Positions 1 to 10,830 of a DNA stretch of 64,000 nt are shown here, in pieces. The stretch is from positions 239,035,825 to 239,099,824 of the forward strand of contig OX352774.1 in assembly GCA_947095535.1 (NCBI GenBank). Direction: 5' to 3'. Position 1 is the stretch's first letter. Every line of letters starts with the position of its first letter. The translations under genes and the position numbers were made by a program. The stretch comes from Poecilobothrus nobilitatus. Lineage: Eukaryota; Arthropoda; Insecta; Diptera; Dolichopodidae. The notes below the pieces were generated by a model, which saw nothing but the letters and a program-made list of their open reading frames with translations, had not been told where the DNA came from and did no database searches.

Positions 1-545
1 ATGATTTATCCAAATTACGAAACTTATTTCATAAAATTATTTATCGATAATGAACCAACATCTCATTTTGAAAAAATAGCTCGAAAACAATATATGGATT
101 GTCAAAAGTCTGCAGAAAATCCAAATGATTTATCAAATTTTAAGAAAATTTATCAAGAATTGGATTTTCTTAGTACATTGGGAAATTTTCCAGTTCAACG
201 AAATGATTTAACAAGTAAAACTGTTGCTGAATTGGAAACGCAAATGACAGTTATGTTATCAGATAATTTTTTTAAAATTCATCCATTACTAAACACGGAA
301 AAAAACCAATTTAAAATAGAGCCTAATTATAAGAAACCATCAATTATTGATAATATTCGAAATATTTTCATTGCCTTAAGTAACAATAGTACCGATTCCA
401 ATGAAATTCAAGAAACAGTTGATAAAGTTATTGAATTTCATGAAAAATTAAATCAATTGTGTGAAAAAAATACTACTGCAATAGAAATAAAATCATTTGA
501 TGAATTAAAACAATTGTTACCATCACAAAATTTTAATTGGAATAC
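1..545 (+). pseudogene. M13 (neprilysin-like) secreted protein gene, left part; cut by window edge and broken by a LINE
   Basis: The frame is open from the first base and reads an internal part of an M13-like protein. It aligns with the intact copy at 27812-29635 from about residue 73 onward: IYPNYETYF, NEPTSHFEKIARKQY, YQELDFLSTLG and LTSKTVAELE all have direct counterparts there. The window edge therefore removes the signal peptide and the NPC...ACG segment. Homology stops at the phrase NFNWNT, which corresponds to NFNWKTFAESL in the intact copy. From there the DNA is the TTA-repeat tail of a LINE, and the frame runs into leucines and a stop at 576. The ATG at base 1 is an internal methionine and not a start. 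The missing 3' end of what is probably the same gene reappears at 6739. This copy is almost certainly non-functional. Whether an upstream exon and promoter survive cannot be seen here. Confidence 0.85.
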
Positions 546-571
546 ATTATTATTATTATTATTATTATTAC
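546..571 (-). repeat. TAA-repeat 3' tail of the LINE
   Basis: The plus strand shows an uninterrupted run of TTA triplets, which is TAA repeats on the LINE's sense strand. It sits exactly where M13 homology stops. This marks the 3' terminus and therefore the reverse-transcription start of the inserted element. Confidence 0.8.
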
Positions 572-961
572 ATTAATGCATTATATAAATATAAATACAT
601 CTTGATTATAGGGCCGGTTGCATTTTATGCATGTGGGCCAGCGCAAAATACTCAAAAATTATAAAGTTAAAACAAAATTGATTAATAGCTAACAACTAAT
701 GCTAATTAATTACTAAATTATTTATATTTATATTTATTTATATTTATATTTTCGTTTATTATTATTAATTATTTATTTATACCATTACGAGTTGTTCATT
801 ATTTTATTTTTATTATTTAAACTCTAATTCTAATTAGTTCTAATTTTCTATGTTTGTTAATTTCAATTTGTTGTTATTATTTTGCGGCTTAGATTACTTT
901 TATTTATTATTATTTGTTTTTATTTATTATTTATTTATTTATTTATTACAATTAATCTTCT

Positions 962-3900
962 TTATATGTGTTTCCATATCTCGTGGTGCTTAAACAGATT
1001 CACTGTTTTATTTATGTAATCCCAGTTGCTACTTGCCACGGCTATTGTGGGAGAGGCTGATTCTTTAGCCCAGTAATTTTTGGATTCCATGCAGTCTAGT
1101 ACAATGTGTTTTATTGTGGCTATTTCATTGCAAAAACGGCATCTAGGAGGCTCTTCTCCGTTGAATATGTGTTTATGGGTGTAGTAGGTACATCCCATTC
1201 GGATTCGCGAAATTTTGACTCCTATTTCTCTACTCCCTGTATTTATGAGGTTGTTTTTGTTTACATCTGGGAAAAAGGCTTTTCTAATGGAGTTAGTTTG
1301 GTTCCATATTTGTTGTCTCTTATTTTTTATATATTCACTGATCTGTTTCTTCGCCATTGTGTGGGATTTTGGGATCATTAATGTAGTTGGCCGGATTAGT
1401 GCTTGCTTTGCTTCTTTATCTGCCATCTCATTCCCTCTTATTCCGACATGACCTGGTATCCACGTAATTTGTATTTTTCCTCTATTTCGGATTATTCTAT
1501 TGCGCATTTCTGTTGTTGTTGGAGAACTCTTATTTAGATTCAAGATCGCTCTTACGACACTCAAACTGTCTGTATATAGCATAGATGTTTGTCCCCTAGT
1601 TTCCGCCACTTTGATGGCTTCCAGCAATGCTGTTTGTTCAGCGACGTATATTTGCACGTAATTTGGTAGAATAAGTGTTTTTATTACCTTTTCCTCTTCA
1701 ACTATCGCTATTCCTACCCCGTTTTCTGCTTTTGTGGCATCTGTATAAATAGGTCTCAGTAATTTTGTTTCTTCTCTATGCTCTTGGAATAGTTTGATGA
1801 AGGTTTCTTTGTTGGTTTCTGATTTGAGTTTTTGTGCTATACTAATGTTTAGCCATTGTTTCCAGTGTCCCCAAAGGTGCTGATCTCTCTCTTGTGTTTC
1901 GCAACCGCTCGTGATGTGTAGATCTAGTTCCTCTAATAAATCAATTGCCATCTTGACAGCAGAGTTTTTAGGAATTTTTGCTTCTTCTTTGAGCGCTGCA
2001 TTCATTAGTAAATGTAGAGGGTGCTCTTTATAGTAGATTGCTTTTGTGATGCAACGTAGCGCCAATTGATCTCTTCTTTGTTCTACTGTTTGGAAGTTTG
2101 CTTCTGTTAAGAGTGCTTCCGTTCTTGTGGGCCTTATAGCTCCCAGCGCTATTCTGGCAGACTGGTTCATTGCTACTTGTAATTTTTTTATATTTCCTTT
2201 AGTCGTGAAGCCATAAATAGTTAAAGCATAATCTAGTTTACCAAACTGGATGGATTTTGCTATTCTAGTTGCTATTTCTGTTGGCGGGCCTATCTTTTTC
2301 CTACGTATTAACTTAAGAAGGTTGTTCGATCTCTTTAGGCTGGCTACTGTTTTATCCACCTGCTTGTTAAACTTCAGATTCTTGCTCCAGATGAGCCCTA
2401 GGATCCTCAAGTTTTGCTGGAATTCAACCCGTCTACCCTGGTGATATACTTCTGAATTTTGGCAATGATGCTTTCTGCATATGTGTAATGCTTCTGTTTT
2501 GTCTGGTGAAAAAAACGCCCCTGTGTTTTTCGCCCAGTCTTCCATGACATTTACGGCTTTCTGTAGCCCATACTCTCTATTTATCTTATGTCCTGTAGCT
2601 GTTATGATCAGATTATCTGCATAAATTATGTGTTTTATTTCTTTAATTTCCCTCAATCGTTTACTGAGTTCCGATATGTAAACATTGAAGAGTTGAGTTG
2701 AGTATGGCGAACCTTGTGGAGTACCTACTGGTAGGTTTTTAAAGCTTGATATATAGCCATTATGGCTCACCGAAATTTTTCTGTTTGTGAGAAATCCAGC
2801 TGTAAAATTGATTATGTTTTTTCCTACATGCCAATCTTTGAGTTGTTTAATTACCACATACTTTTGAACTCTGTCGAAAGCCTTCTCTAAATCACATGAA
2901 AGTATATCAATGTGGTTTTTATTTTCTAGCGCTATCTGAGCTTGAAGCTCTATTTCTTTAAGTAATGTGGTTGTACCTCTTAGTTCCCTAAATCCATGAA
3001 TTTCATCAGGTATGATATACTTTGTCGCGAAGTTCAACCTTTTAGCTACAATTTTTTCCAAAACTTTGCTCATGGTGCTTAAAAGGGATATGAACCTATA
3101 ATTTTGTTGATATCTTGGATCTTTGCCTTGTTTTAGTATCGGTCTTAATTCTCCCATTTTCCAGCTCTGCGGTATTTGTCCGGTTCTGAATATCTTGTTA
3201 TATAATTCCGTTAGTCTCTCCAAGAATTTTGGTGTTGCATTTTTTAACATTCCGTAAGATATTTTATCCATTCCTGGTGTTGTTCCTTCGAAAGAATCTA
3301 TAACCGTAGTGACCTCCTCGATTGTTATTGGCAAATCCGTAATTTCGTTTTGAGCTATGTTTGCAATGGGAGAGTTAAGCCGCTCGTTCGTTTCAATAAC
3401 GTTTATGTTGACCATTGCATAGTTTGCGCAGCAGTTTGCTAGATATTCGACATTTTCCGCTGTATCTGTCTCTAACTTATTGTTTTGCATTATTACCAAG
3501 GTTCCAGAGGGCACGGTTTTTCCAAGAATGCATTTGGCTCTCCGCCACGTTTCTCTGGGATTGTTATTATTTATACCTTTCGCAAAATTTTCCCAAGAAG
3601 TTTTTCTTGCTTTTTTGATTTCTCTTCTCAGTTCTGCGCTTGTCTTTTTTAGGTTTATTAGTGTGTGTTGTGCAAGATTTCTTCTGAACGATCTAAGCAA
3701 TTTAGTTTTCAGTTTTGATAGTTCTGCTATTTTTTTGTTCATCCATGCAGGTTTATTTTGTCTCTTTTCGGTTGAGCTAATTGACATAGATTTATCTGCT
3801 GCGTATCTGATGACTTTGCCCAATTTGGCTGCCTCTTGATTTATGTTTTCGGTTGGTGAGTGGTAGTTCAAAAATTGGTCCATTTCGGTTTTGTATATTT

Positions 3901-4633
3901 CCCAATTCGCTCCCTTTTCGTTGAATTTGACTTTGTTTTTGGTTTTTATAATTGCTTTGTTCCTGTTTGTAATTATAATTGGGTAGTGATCGTGACCTTT
4001 CGGATTCTCTGCTATTTGCCAAAGAAGTTTATATGCTATGGATGTATGAGCGATCGTTAAATCTGGACATGTGAGTGTTCCTCTAGTGTTTAATAGGGTT
4101 GGCGATCCGTCATTTAGTATGCAGGCTTCTCCTATATCGTCTGTCCATTCATCAATCACCAATCCTCTTTGATTCGTTGTTATATCACCCCAAGTTTCGC
4201 TTCTTGCATTCATATCTCCCAGTATTATGTACGGTACGGTGATTTGTGCTCTTATCGCGTTTAAATGTGCATTTTCTAGCCTTAGTTCGTTCTCGAGGTA
4301 AACATTGACCACAGTGATATTTTCTTTGAGCCCAGGTAAGGAAGTTCTAATGGCGATAGCCTGGAGGGTTGTATTGAGATGAATTTCTTCGAAATTTATA
4401 CTTGAGTTAATCAAGAGACCTACCCCACCACATCTGCGGTGCGTTATTGGAAACAAACATGTGTAATGTTTATAATTATTTTTAGTATTTGGTTTGTGGA
4501 TATTCGTCTCTTGTAACGCTATTATTAATGGATTATATTTGTAAATTACTTGTTCTAAATACGGTTTGTTATTATGGAAGCCTTGAATGTTCCATTGTAC
4601 TATATCAGTAATCTCGGTTTCGATTTGTTTCAT
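962..4633 (-). CDS. LINE ORF2 polyprotein: AP endonuclease, reverse transcriptase, RNase H
   Basis: This is an open frame of 1223 residues. An AP-type endonuclease comes first, with WNIQG near residue 14, the LQET glutamate at 42 and GDMNARSETWG near 140-150. The reverse transcriptase shows NYRFISLL, HGFR, CDLEKAFDRV (catalytic Asp near 581), GTPQGSP and then YADN at about 671-674. The family norm at the last site is YADD, so the second catalytic aspartate is replaced by asparagine. RNase H follows, with the aspartate of YTDAT near 964, the VAEQTALLEA glutamate, YTDSLS, and the GHVG histidine near 1062 ahead of GNEMADKEA. A C-terminal knuckle CRFCN...HIVLDC begins near 1164. The start is the first methionine after the upstream stop, just ahead of the conserved endonuclease strand. 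The frame has no stop or shift, so the copy is fairly young, but the YADN change and the broken ORF1 suggest it cannot move on its own. Confidence 0.88.
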   Translation of the reverse strand: MKQIETEITDIVQWNIQGFHNNKPYLEQVIYKYNPLIIALQETNIHKPNTKNNYKHYTCLFPITHRRCGGVGLLINSSINFEEIHLNTTLQAIAIRTSLPGLKENITVVNVYLENELRLENAHLNAIRAQITVPYIILGDMNARSETWGDITTNQRGLVIDEWTDDIGEACILNDGSPTLLNTRGTLTCPDLTIAHTSIAYKLLWQIAENPKGHDHYPIIITNRNKAIIKTKNKVKFNEKGANWEIYKTEMDQFLNYHSPTENINQEAAKLGKVIRYAADKSMSISSTEKRQNKPAWMNKKIAELSKLKTKLLRSFRRNLAQHTLINLKKTSAELRREIKKARKTSWENFAKGINNNNPRETWRRAKCILGKTVPSGTLVIMQNNKLETDTAENVEYLANCCANYAMVNINVIETNERLNSPIANIAQNEITDLPITIEEVTTVIDSFEGTTPGMDKISYGMLKNATPKFLERLTELYNKIFRTGQIPQSWKMGELRPILKQGKDPRYQQNYRFISLLSTMSKVLEKIVAKRLNFATKYIIPDEIHGFRELRGTTTLLKEIELQAQIALENKNHIDILSCDLEKAFDRVQKYVVIKQLKDWHVGKNIINFTAGFLTNRKISVSHNGYISSFKNLPVGTPQGSPYSTQLFNVYISELSKRLREIKEIKHIIYADNLIITATGHKINREYGLQKAVNVMEDWAKNTGAFFSPDKTEALHICRKHHCQNSEVYHQGRRVEFQQNLRILGLIWSKNLKFNKQVDKTVASLKRSNNLLKLIRRKKIGPPTEIATRIAKSIQFGKLDYALTIYGFTTKGNIKKLQVAMNQSARIALGAIRPTRTEALLTEANFQTVEQRRDQLALRCITKAIYYKEHPLHLLMNAALKEEAKIPKNSAVKMAIDLLEELDLHITSGCETQERDQHLWGHWKQWLNISIAQKLKSETNKETFIKLFQEHREETKLLRPIYTDATKAENGVGIAIVEEEKVIKTLILPNYVQIYVAEQTALLEAIKVAETRGQTSMLYTDSLSVVRAILNLNKSSPTTTEMRNRIIRNRGKIQITWIPGHVGIRGNEMADKEAKQALIRPTTLMIPKSHTMAKKQISEYIKNKRQQIWNQTNSIRKAFFPDVNKNNLINTGSREIGVKISRIRMGCTYYTHKHIFNGEEPPRCRFCNEIATIKHIVLDCMESKNYWAKESASPTIAVASSNWDYINKTVNLFKHHEIWKHI

Positions 4634-5019
4634 TTTTTGCGAATAATTTATGAAATTTAATATCTGAGTTTGCTTGTTTTTTTATTGGTATACAGAAAAT
4701 TATAAGTTGTAATAGTAATTAGAAATTTTATAGTACAAAGAGCAGTTTTAAAATATATTTTTGTAATAATTATTGTATATCTGTTTATTTCGAAGTAGTT
4801 CGAAAAATTCCATTTCTTTATTTTTCTATAATTCTCTTTAATATTCTTATTTTGAATACTAAGCATTATACTGTATATTATTTTGTATATCTTTGTAGTT
4901 TATCTACTTATTTATAAAAACTAAAAAAAAAAAATTTTTTTTTTTTTTTAAAGAAATGTGAATTTATCAGTTTGCAAACATGATTTACTATCTTTAAAAT
5001 AGTAATCTGTATGCGCTTT
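4634..5019 (-). other. Spacer between LINE ORF1 and ORF2
   Basis: These 386 AT-rich bases separate the end of ORF1 from the start of ORF2, with an A/T homopolymer stretch near 4922-4950. Nothing in it reads as protein beyond a short frame typical of low-complexity DNA. A spacer this long is unusual, since many insect LINEs have overlapping or closely spaced ORFs. Confidence 0.6.
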
Positions 5020-6496
5020 TTAATACAATATATCTTCTATTGAATTATTTTGATTAATATTATTGGTAATATCGATATTTTTATTTGCTATTGTGAATTT
5101 GTTTTGTGATTGTGAAATGTTAAGTGGAGAGATGATTTGACTTTTAATTGGAGAGTTTTCATTACCATTTGTAATATTATTATCGCATTGATTGTTTTCG
5201 ACTCTTTCTTTTGCTTTTATTTTATTTTCATATTGTTCATACTTTTCGTTTAATTGACTCTTGTCGAGAGCAAAAGGGAAAGCAGGTGTTTTGGTTTTGG
5301 AGTTTGAAGTAAAATTCATTTGGTTTTGATTTAAATTATTTTGGCTATTTTGATTTTCTTGTAAGTTTTTTATTTCTTGAACTTTCTTATTTGTGGATGA
5401 TGATATATCTTCAATTTGTAATCTTTTTAGGTTCGAATTTTCAGGTATACTTTTAATTATCGGATTATTTGGTTTTTCTATATTTAGTAATTGTTTATTT
5501 GGTAAGTTTTTTACTTCTTTTGTTACGCTATTATCGATTGTATTTTGTACATTATTTTTTGTTATAGATGAGAATGTTTGCAGGTTATTTTTTTGAATGG
5601 GATTTCTTTGGCTATGTATTTTGTGAGCCTCCCTAAAACTACATTTATTTATAGTTTTTATTTTTAGAATATCTTTCTGCTGCACGTATTTTGGGCAATT
5701 GTTGGAGGAAGATGGATGATCTCCTAAGCAGTTAGAGCATTGTTCTCGTACAGTCGGATGGTTTGTGTGGTGGAAGATTACAATTTTCGCAATTTGCAGC
5801 ATTTTTGCAGTGCTTAGTTGTGTGGCCTAAGAGTTGACAATTTTTGCACCTCATTGGATTGGGGAAATATTCTTTTACTTTCTGTTGATACCATGCGATA
5901 TCGATTTTTTCAGGAATTTTATATAGATTGAAAGTAAGGAGAATAAGGCCAGTATAAATTTTCTTATTGTCAATTGTTTTTGTGAATTTATATACATTCG
6001 TAACACCTTGTTTTTTCAGATCATTTAGAATTTCTTCTTCGCTAGTGGGAATTAAATTCTTGTCGAAAATTGTACCCTTCGTTGAATTAAGTGTCTCGTG
6101 AAATTTTGCCGAGACGGTACATAAACCTGCGAAATTTTTGGTTTTAATAAATTTTTCAGCAATTTTTTGAGATTTTGTAAGAACTAGAAGATTTCCATCT
6201 CGAAGAAGACTGATTGAAAGAATTTCTGTGCTGATACTGTCCAGTGCTTTCTTTTTCGCGAATACACTGAACGAAGAAAGTGGTTTGGCCTTATCGGTGG
6301 ATTCTATCACAATAAATTTAGGTGCTTTTTGTGAATTTTGTGGTTCTAGTTGTGGTAGTGCTGGAAATATGTCTTTAGTAATATCCATACCTCTTGGTCT
6401 TTTACCTTTTGGTTTCCATGTGCCGGAATCATCCATCAGCAATCCCGCAAACCGGTTCCCCGTAGGGAACGGTTCATCATTAAACATTTCACTCAC
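5020..6496 (-). pseudogene. LINE ORF1 (Gag-like, CCHC zinc knuckles), broken by one frameshift
   Basis: The first part (6496-5732, 254 residues from MSEMFNDEPFP) carries two knuckles: CKNCQLLGHTTKHC and CENCNLPPH..., both close to C-x2-C-x4-H-x4-C. Near 5755-5770 the frame slips by one base. The following frame, open from 5802 to 5020, continues the second knuckle region and supplies a third (CSNCLGDHPSSSNNC). It then runs into a long N-, Q- and K-rich, probably disordered tail. Read across the slip, the protein would be roughly 490 residues. The family role is nucleic-acid binding and RNP assembly of the retrotransposon RNA. No slippery heptamer was recognised, so decay or a sequencing error is more likely than programmed frameshifting. 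Confidence 0.75.
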
Positions 6497-6738
6497 TAAT
6501 TATTATTTATTGGGTTTATATTATTACAATAATTGTTATAGTAGATATATATTATTATTTTCTTATTATTTGTGTAATTGTCTATTCTAATTTGTATTCT
6601 TTTTAGGTTAGATTTTATGAAAGAACGAGATAAAAGTATACGTAGAGTAAAAATAGCAAACGAAAATAGCGGAAAATCAAAATGAAAATGTGAAAATGAA
6701 AAAGAAAAACACACTGTGCTCAGCGTCCACTCGCAACG
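6497..6738 (-). promoter_or_regulatory. Probable 5' UTR and internal promoter region of the LINE
   Basis: This is the non-coding stretch between the ORF1 start and the right-hand junction with the M13 remnant. It is A-rich on the plus strand. I-type LINEs carry an internal promoter at their 5' end, but no specific element could be recognised here, so the regulatory role is inferred from position only. The 5' boundary near 6738 is set by where M13 homology resumes. Confidence 0.4.
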
Positions 6739-6803
6739 AATTTTGTTATAATGGATTTCCGTATATTAAAGATATAATACCATGTAAAATTAAAGAATGT
6801 TAA
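6739..6803 (+). pseudogene. 3' end of the interrupted M13-like gene
   Basis: The frame reads CYNGFPYIKDIIPCKIKEC then stop (6801-6803). It matches the C-terminus of the 24205-26059 copy (CYNEFPYIKELIPYNIKGC) and the intact 18182-20035 copy (CYNVFPYDKELIPFSVKGC). The terminal cysteine, half of a conserved M13 disulfide, is preserved. AATAAA signals follow at 6835 and 6851, so the original 3' UTR seems to be retained. It is probably the tail of the gene entering at base 1, separated by the LINE with loss of about 1 kb in between. A second, independent copy cannot be excluded. Confidence 0.75.
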
Positions 6804-7065
6804 ACTGTTGTAATAACTGTTGTAAATAAATTATATTTTCTGTATTATTTAATAAAATTTTGTGCATTTTAAATTATTTATTGTACTTTCAGATCCTCAA
6901 AAAAAAAAAAAAATTTTACATTCAAAAAGTTCCTGATGTGTAGTTTTCATCATGAAATTTTTTTTTTGTATACCAGTATAAACGTATGTTCAACAGTATA
7001 ATAGATTTGCCGTTTGTGACACAGAATCGAGCTAAATATATACTCCAGTGTATGAATCTAATCAG

Positions 7066-7130
7066 AATCAAATTGTGAGTTGGTTAAGTCAAATTGTGAG
7101 TGAGTTGGTAAGAGTTGTGAGTTGGTTAAT
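7066..7130. repeat. Short imperfect tandem repeat
   Basis: Three imperfect copies of a unit built on AATTGTGAGTTGGTTAAG lie head to tail. The DNA just after it (7138-7165) has CCGTCTGCCCGTCTG, the signature seen at the ends of the dispersed type B and C repeats. Confidence 0.6.
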
Positions 7131-7134
7131 GTAG

Positions 7135-7590
7135 ATCTGTCCGTCTGCCCGTCTGTAAGACAACTCATAAAATAAAAGAGTAAGGATTCTGAAATGTTTA
7201 CTACATGATTTTTGTAAAATTTTTAGTTTCGCTATTTAAATTCAGCTTCTGTACAACTTTCTTATTTGTATAAAAATAACTGAGAGTCTATTAAAACTAG
7301 TTAACTTAAATTTTTTCAAAAGATGTCATGTTATATATACCAACATCTTTTGTAAAATTTGATTGCATTAGGGAACAAAATTAATCTAGACATCTGAAAT
7401 CTTGTAAAAGATAATAAGTTTAACAGGAATAGATTCTGTATCATGTGGATAGTTCAGGGCAACAATTAAAATGGTTCCAGTAGTAGTTATCATACAATTC
7501 CAAAATTTACCTAAATATAATATTATGTATCTCGGGTACTTAATTAAGTAAAACATCTGAAATTTTGTAAATGATGATTAAATTTTATGA
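7135..7590. repeat. Degraded dispersed repeat, type C-like
   Basis: Carries phrases such as ACATCTGAAATCTTGTAAAA and a CCGTCTG-rich end, which recur at 20.4 and 61.5-61.85 kb. It is strongly diverged, with boundaries approximate. Confidence 0.4.
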
Positions 7591-8721
7591 AATATAATTT
7601 CACTTATGTAATGTAATTTTAATTTACTTATGTATTGTTTAATTTTACTTAAATAGTGCTAGTTTTAGTTATCAACTAGCATTGAACAATAATTATTTAT
7701 TTTTTTATTTTATTTTACGTAGAATTACATTAATATTACATATCATATGACGGTGGTTAATTAAATCGTCAACGTCGAAGGATTATAGCTAAAAGTTTCA
7801 CATGACATTGAACTACATGAGGTATTCAGTAAATAGTTTTATTTATTTATATAAATATTACAAATCACATAGAATAATGTCAATATTATACTAAAACAAC
7901 AGCTACTAAAACCATTCTAGGTTAAATGCTATTATTAAAATATACGTACAGTAATATTATTTATTTTGTTTATTATATTATGAACATGCTGTACATAGCC
8001 AGGAGGATTTGCTAAGAACATTTATATTTTTTCAGTCATTTTTCTTCCAAAAAACTTGTTATACCTACGCAAAACTTACTCCTGGACTACCTCGGTTTAT
8101 GAGACATGTCATAGTTCAATATAAGTGCCTCTTCAATATAAAAAAAATACGATTCTTCGACAAGTATGATGCATTTTTTTCTCAAATAGAAAAGAAAATT
8201 ATTTCCCTTTGAAATTTACATTCATATAATTCATTAATAAACTAATAATAATAACAAATGCCACCTCTTTTCTTCTCTTTATAGCCACAATTTTCTTATT
8301 TTCTTAAGTCCTTTATTTTTTTTTTTTTTAATTTCGCTTATGAATATTTAATCTTAATATTTACACAATTATAAATTCATTGTCATTTAAAATTTGTCCC
8401 TTCCATAATATTAGGTTTTAATGTAATTGATTTAATTGCTTTGTCGCACAATATAATTTTGTTGGGAAGAAAATTTTAAGAAAAAAAAAAAATATTTAAT
8501 TACTTACTTTTTTAATTTTTTTTTTTTTTTTTACATTTTCCTTATTTTGAATTTGTTTTTCTTTTATTTAACAGTTAAAATTACGTTAACTAGTAAGTAA
8601 TAGAATAAAAATATGGATTTATCCTTTTTTCTAAAACGAAAATAGAATTAAAAATTAAGAAGTTTAGGTACAATTAAATATTACTCGACCATATAAGTAG
8701 AGGGGTTTTTTTTTTAAGTTT

Positions 8722-8873
8722 TTTCCCCTGCCACACAAATGTGATAAGGAAATTACACAGCCTTTCTATTTTGATTGTGGCTGTACATGTAATAAGAGCG
8801 AATTGTTCTTAGGCACACTCCTTCTGGCTTTACACCGCATTTTATTATACGATCTTATCCTCAAGGCTTCTTA
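8722..8873 (-). repeat. tRNA-derived SINE, diverged copy
   Basis: On the minus strand the body reads ACAGCCACAATCAAAATAGA, AAAGGCTGTGTAATTTCC and ATTTGTGTGGCAGGGG, ending in an A-rich tail. The same body occurs at 10.8, 38.7, 59.9 and 60.9 kb. The tRNA-like head with its internal promoter boxes is strongly eroded in this copy. Confidence 0.65.
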
Positions 8874-10830
8874 AATAGAGGTACTAAACTTCGAAAAATC
8901 CTGTCATTTATCTTCAAATGTTTATTGATTTACTAAGAACAGCAAGGACAAAAAAAAATTTTAAAAATTTTGATTACCTTTATTCCTTACACATTTTGTA
9001 AAGGTTATCATTTTAATAGAAAACAATGTAATTTTCACTGGATATAGGTACTTGATTTAAGTTTTATTAAACTTAACTTGATACCGACACGATTTAGGTT
9101 TGATTCTATATTACTATTAACTAACTACTTAGAACATAATTTAAGTCCTTTTTTTAAAAACAATTAACCAAAGATAAATAATATTGTTTCATGTTGAATT
9201 TGAATCTTATTAAAAATATACCCTATAATAAAAAATCTTTAAGGTATTGTCAGTCTCTGATGGGCAATAGGTATGAGAATCTATTAAACATGAAAAAATT
9301 ACAAAGTATTTTAATACAGAGATTTTTTAATTTCTTTTATAAATCTTTTTTGAATTAATTTTTGTTTTCTGCTTCTCTTTTCAATGAAATTTTCCACTGA
9401 TGATCCATGGTTATTTATCAAGAAGGGAAGTTGAGGGGGCAAAAAGTAAAAATAATGAATTGGTTTTTAAGACGTGATATGAATTATAATTGTTAGATTT
9501 ATTTAAAATATTATATGATGAACATGTTTTTTTTTCGTTTGTCAAATATTTATTTGTAAACTTCTTCTTGTTTTTCTGTCTCTTTCTTTTCTTTCTCATC
9601 CCTCTCTATATGTTTTTGCTTCATTTATTCTGGCGGTAACATTTATAAATTTATAATAAAATCACATAAATATTTTTTAATACTAACAAGATGAGAGTTT
9701 TATTTTTTTTTCTTTTTTTTTTGTAAATAAATTTGTTTGTATGTATTAATGTAAATTATAGTTAATATTTAATCATAAGCTTTTTCCTTTCTTTTTTTAT
9801 AATATTGAAAAATATCATAAATGAACTTTAATGTTATAGATCATAATTTATTATCTATACAAGTAAAATGAAAAGTGATGTATTTCTGAAGGTATTCCGA
9901 AGTATATGAGGGTCCTTAGTGAGTTTTGCATCATCTGGTTTTGATTACCCATAATAAAGAAATGCAGTAATATTTTTGTACCTTATGATTAGGTAATATG
10001 TAAATAACAATAATAAAAGGAATAGAAGAGTATAACGTATGTATAGGCAATGAAATGTTATGAGTATCCACAGCATATTTGGCAAACTAATTTCTGATGT
10101 TAGTAACTATGATTTAACACTATAATAAAATATATGAAATTCATCACATAGTTCATTCGTACAACTGATAAGTAAAAAAAACTCATTAATGCTTACTTCC
10201 CGGATACAGTTTGGAAAGCCGTATCAGAATTCAGAAGACTTATACTAATTGACTTATACTTATGACTTATTAATTTGATTCTTTAAAATTTGCTAAGGTC
10301 ATATAATATTCATTTAATAATAGAATTGATGTATAGTTAATTAATAAATCGGGTCAACCTATATTCAATCTAATAACATATATGGAATTGAGTTAAACTA
10401 GATTCGATTCATCTATTTCAATTAATTATTACAATATTATTCTTCATTTTTGATTAAACATCCTTTTATCTTATGTAGGTATCTCTTCTTTTCTCTTCTT
10501 AATTAAATTATTTTTTAGTTGTACAAATGACGCAATGGAAAATATTGTGTTTTTTTCTTTTATTTATTACCTGCCAAAACTCAGTCCAACATCACTGTTT
10601 ATATTAAGCTAACATTGCGTTATTACCATACATATTTTTATACATCTTGAGGCTCTTCTTTATTGTCGAATGTTGATTCTTTGTGTTTTAAGTTTGACTT
10701 ATCAAGAATTGTGTCATACAAATATTTTTTTTTTATAATTTTATTATAGAACATATTGCTCTGTATTTTACTGCTTAAAGTTTTGTTTTCATTTTTAATA
10801 TTATTAAAATGTAATTTTTTTTTTAATGCA
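8874..10830. other. AT-rich intergenic DNA, no supported gene
   Basis: Long T-rich tracts (for example 9530-9600 and 9700-9720) and no frame with recognisable domain content. A plus-strand phrase near 10195-10245 (FPDTVWKAVSEFRRL) is the only short coding-like string and stays unassigned. Confidence 0.4.

Larger units (their letters stand above)
546..6738 (-). mobile_element. Near full-length I-clade-like non-LTR retrotransposon (LINE)
   Basis: On the minus strand the order is: AT-rich 5' leader (about 6738-6497), ORF1 with CCHC knuckles (6496-5020, frameshifted), a 386-bp spacer, ORF2 with endonuclease, reverse transcriptase, RNase H and a C-terminal CCHC (4633-962), and a ~400-bp 3' UTR ending in TAA repeats. 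The TAA-repeat tail instead of poly(A), and an RNase H domain in ORF2, are hallmarks of the I clade. Both ends abut M13 pseudogene sequence (left junction about 546, right junction about 6739), so it inserted in that gene in antisense orientation. About 1 kb of the host gene is missing between the junctions. No target-site duplication could be recognised. Assignment to clade I over related RNase H-bearing clades is inference from layout. Confidence 0.85.
6804..8721. other. Non-coding AT-rich stretch with repeat fragments
   Basis: Contains the old 3' UTR, a small tandem repeat at 7066-7130, and a degraded dispersed-repeat fragment (about 7135-7590). A 67-codon open frame near 8009-8212 has no recognisable domain and low-complexity surroundings, and is probably chance. 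No gene is supported. Confidence 0.5.

Noticed and set aside
1106..3839. Several plus-strand open frames across the LINE
   Set aside because: Antisense shadows of ORF2; the minus-strand frame carries all the domain motifs.
8009..8212. 67-codon open frame starting MLRTFIFFQS
   Set aside because: Low-complexity and no recognisable domain.
10195..10245. Short phrase FPDTVWKAVSEFRRL, also open on the minus strand with a GTAAGC donor-like end
   Set aside because: Too short, no acceptor, and cannot be assigned.
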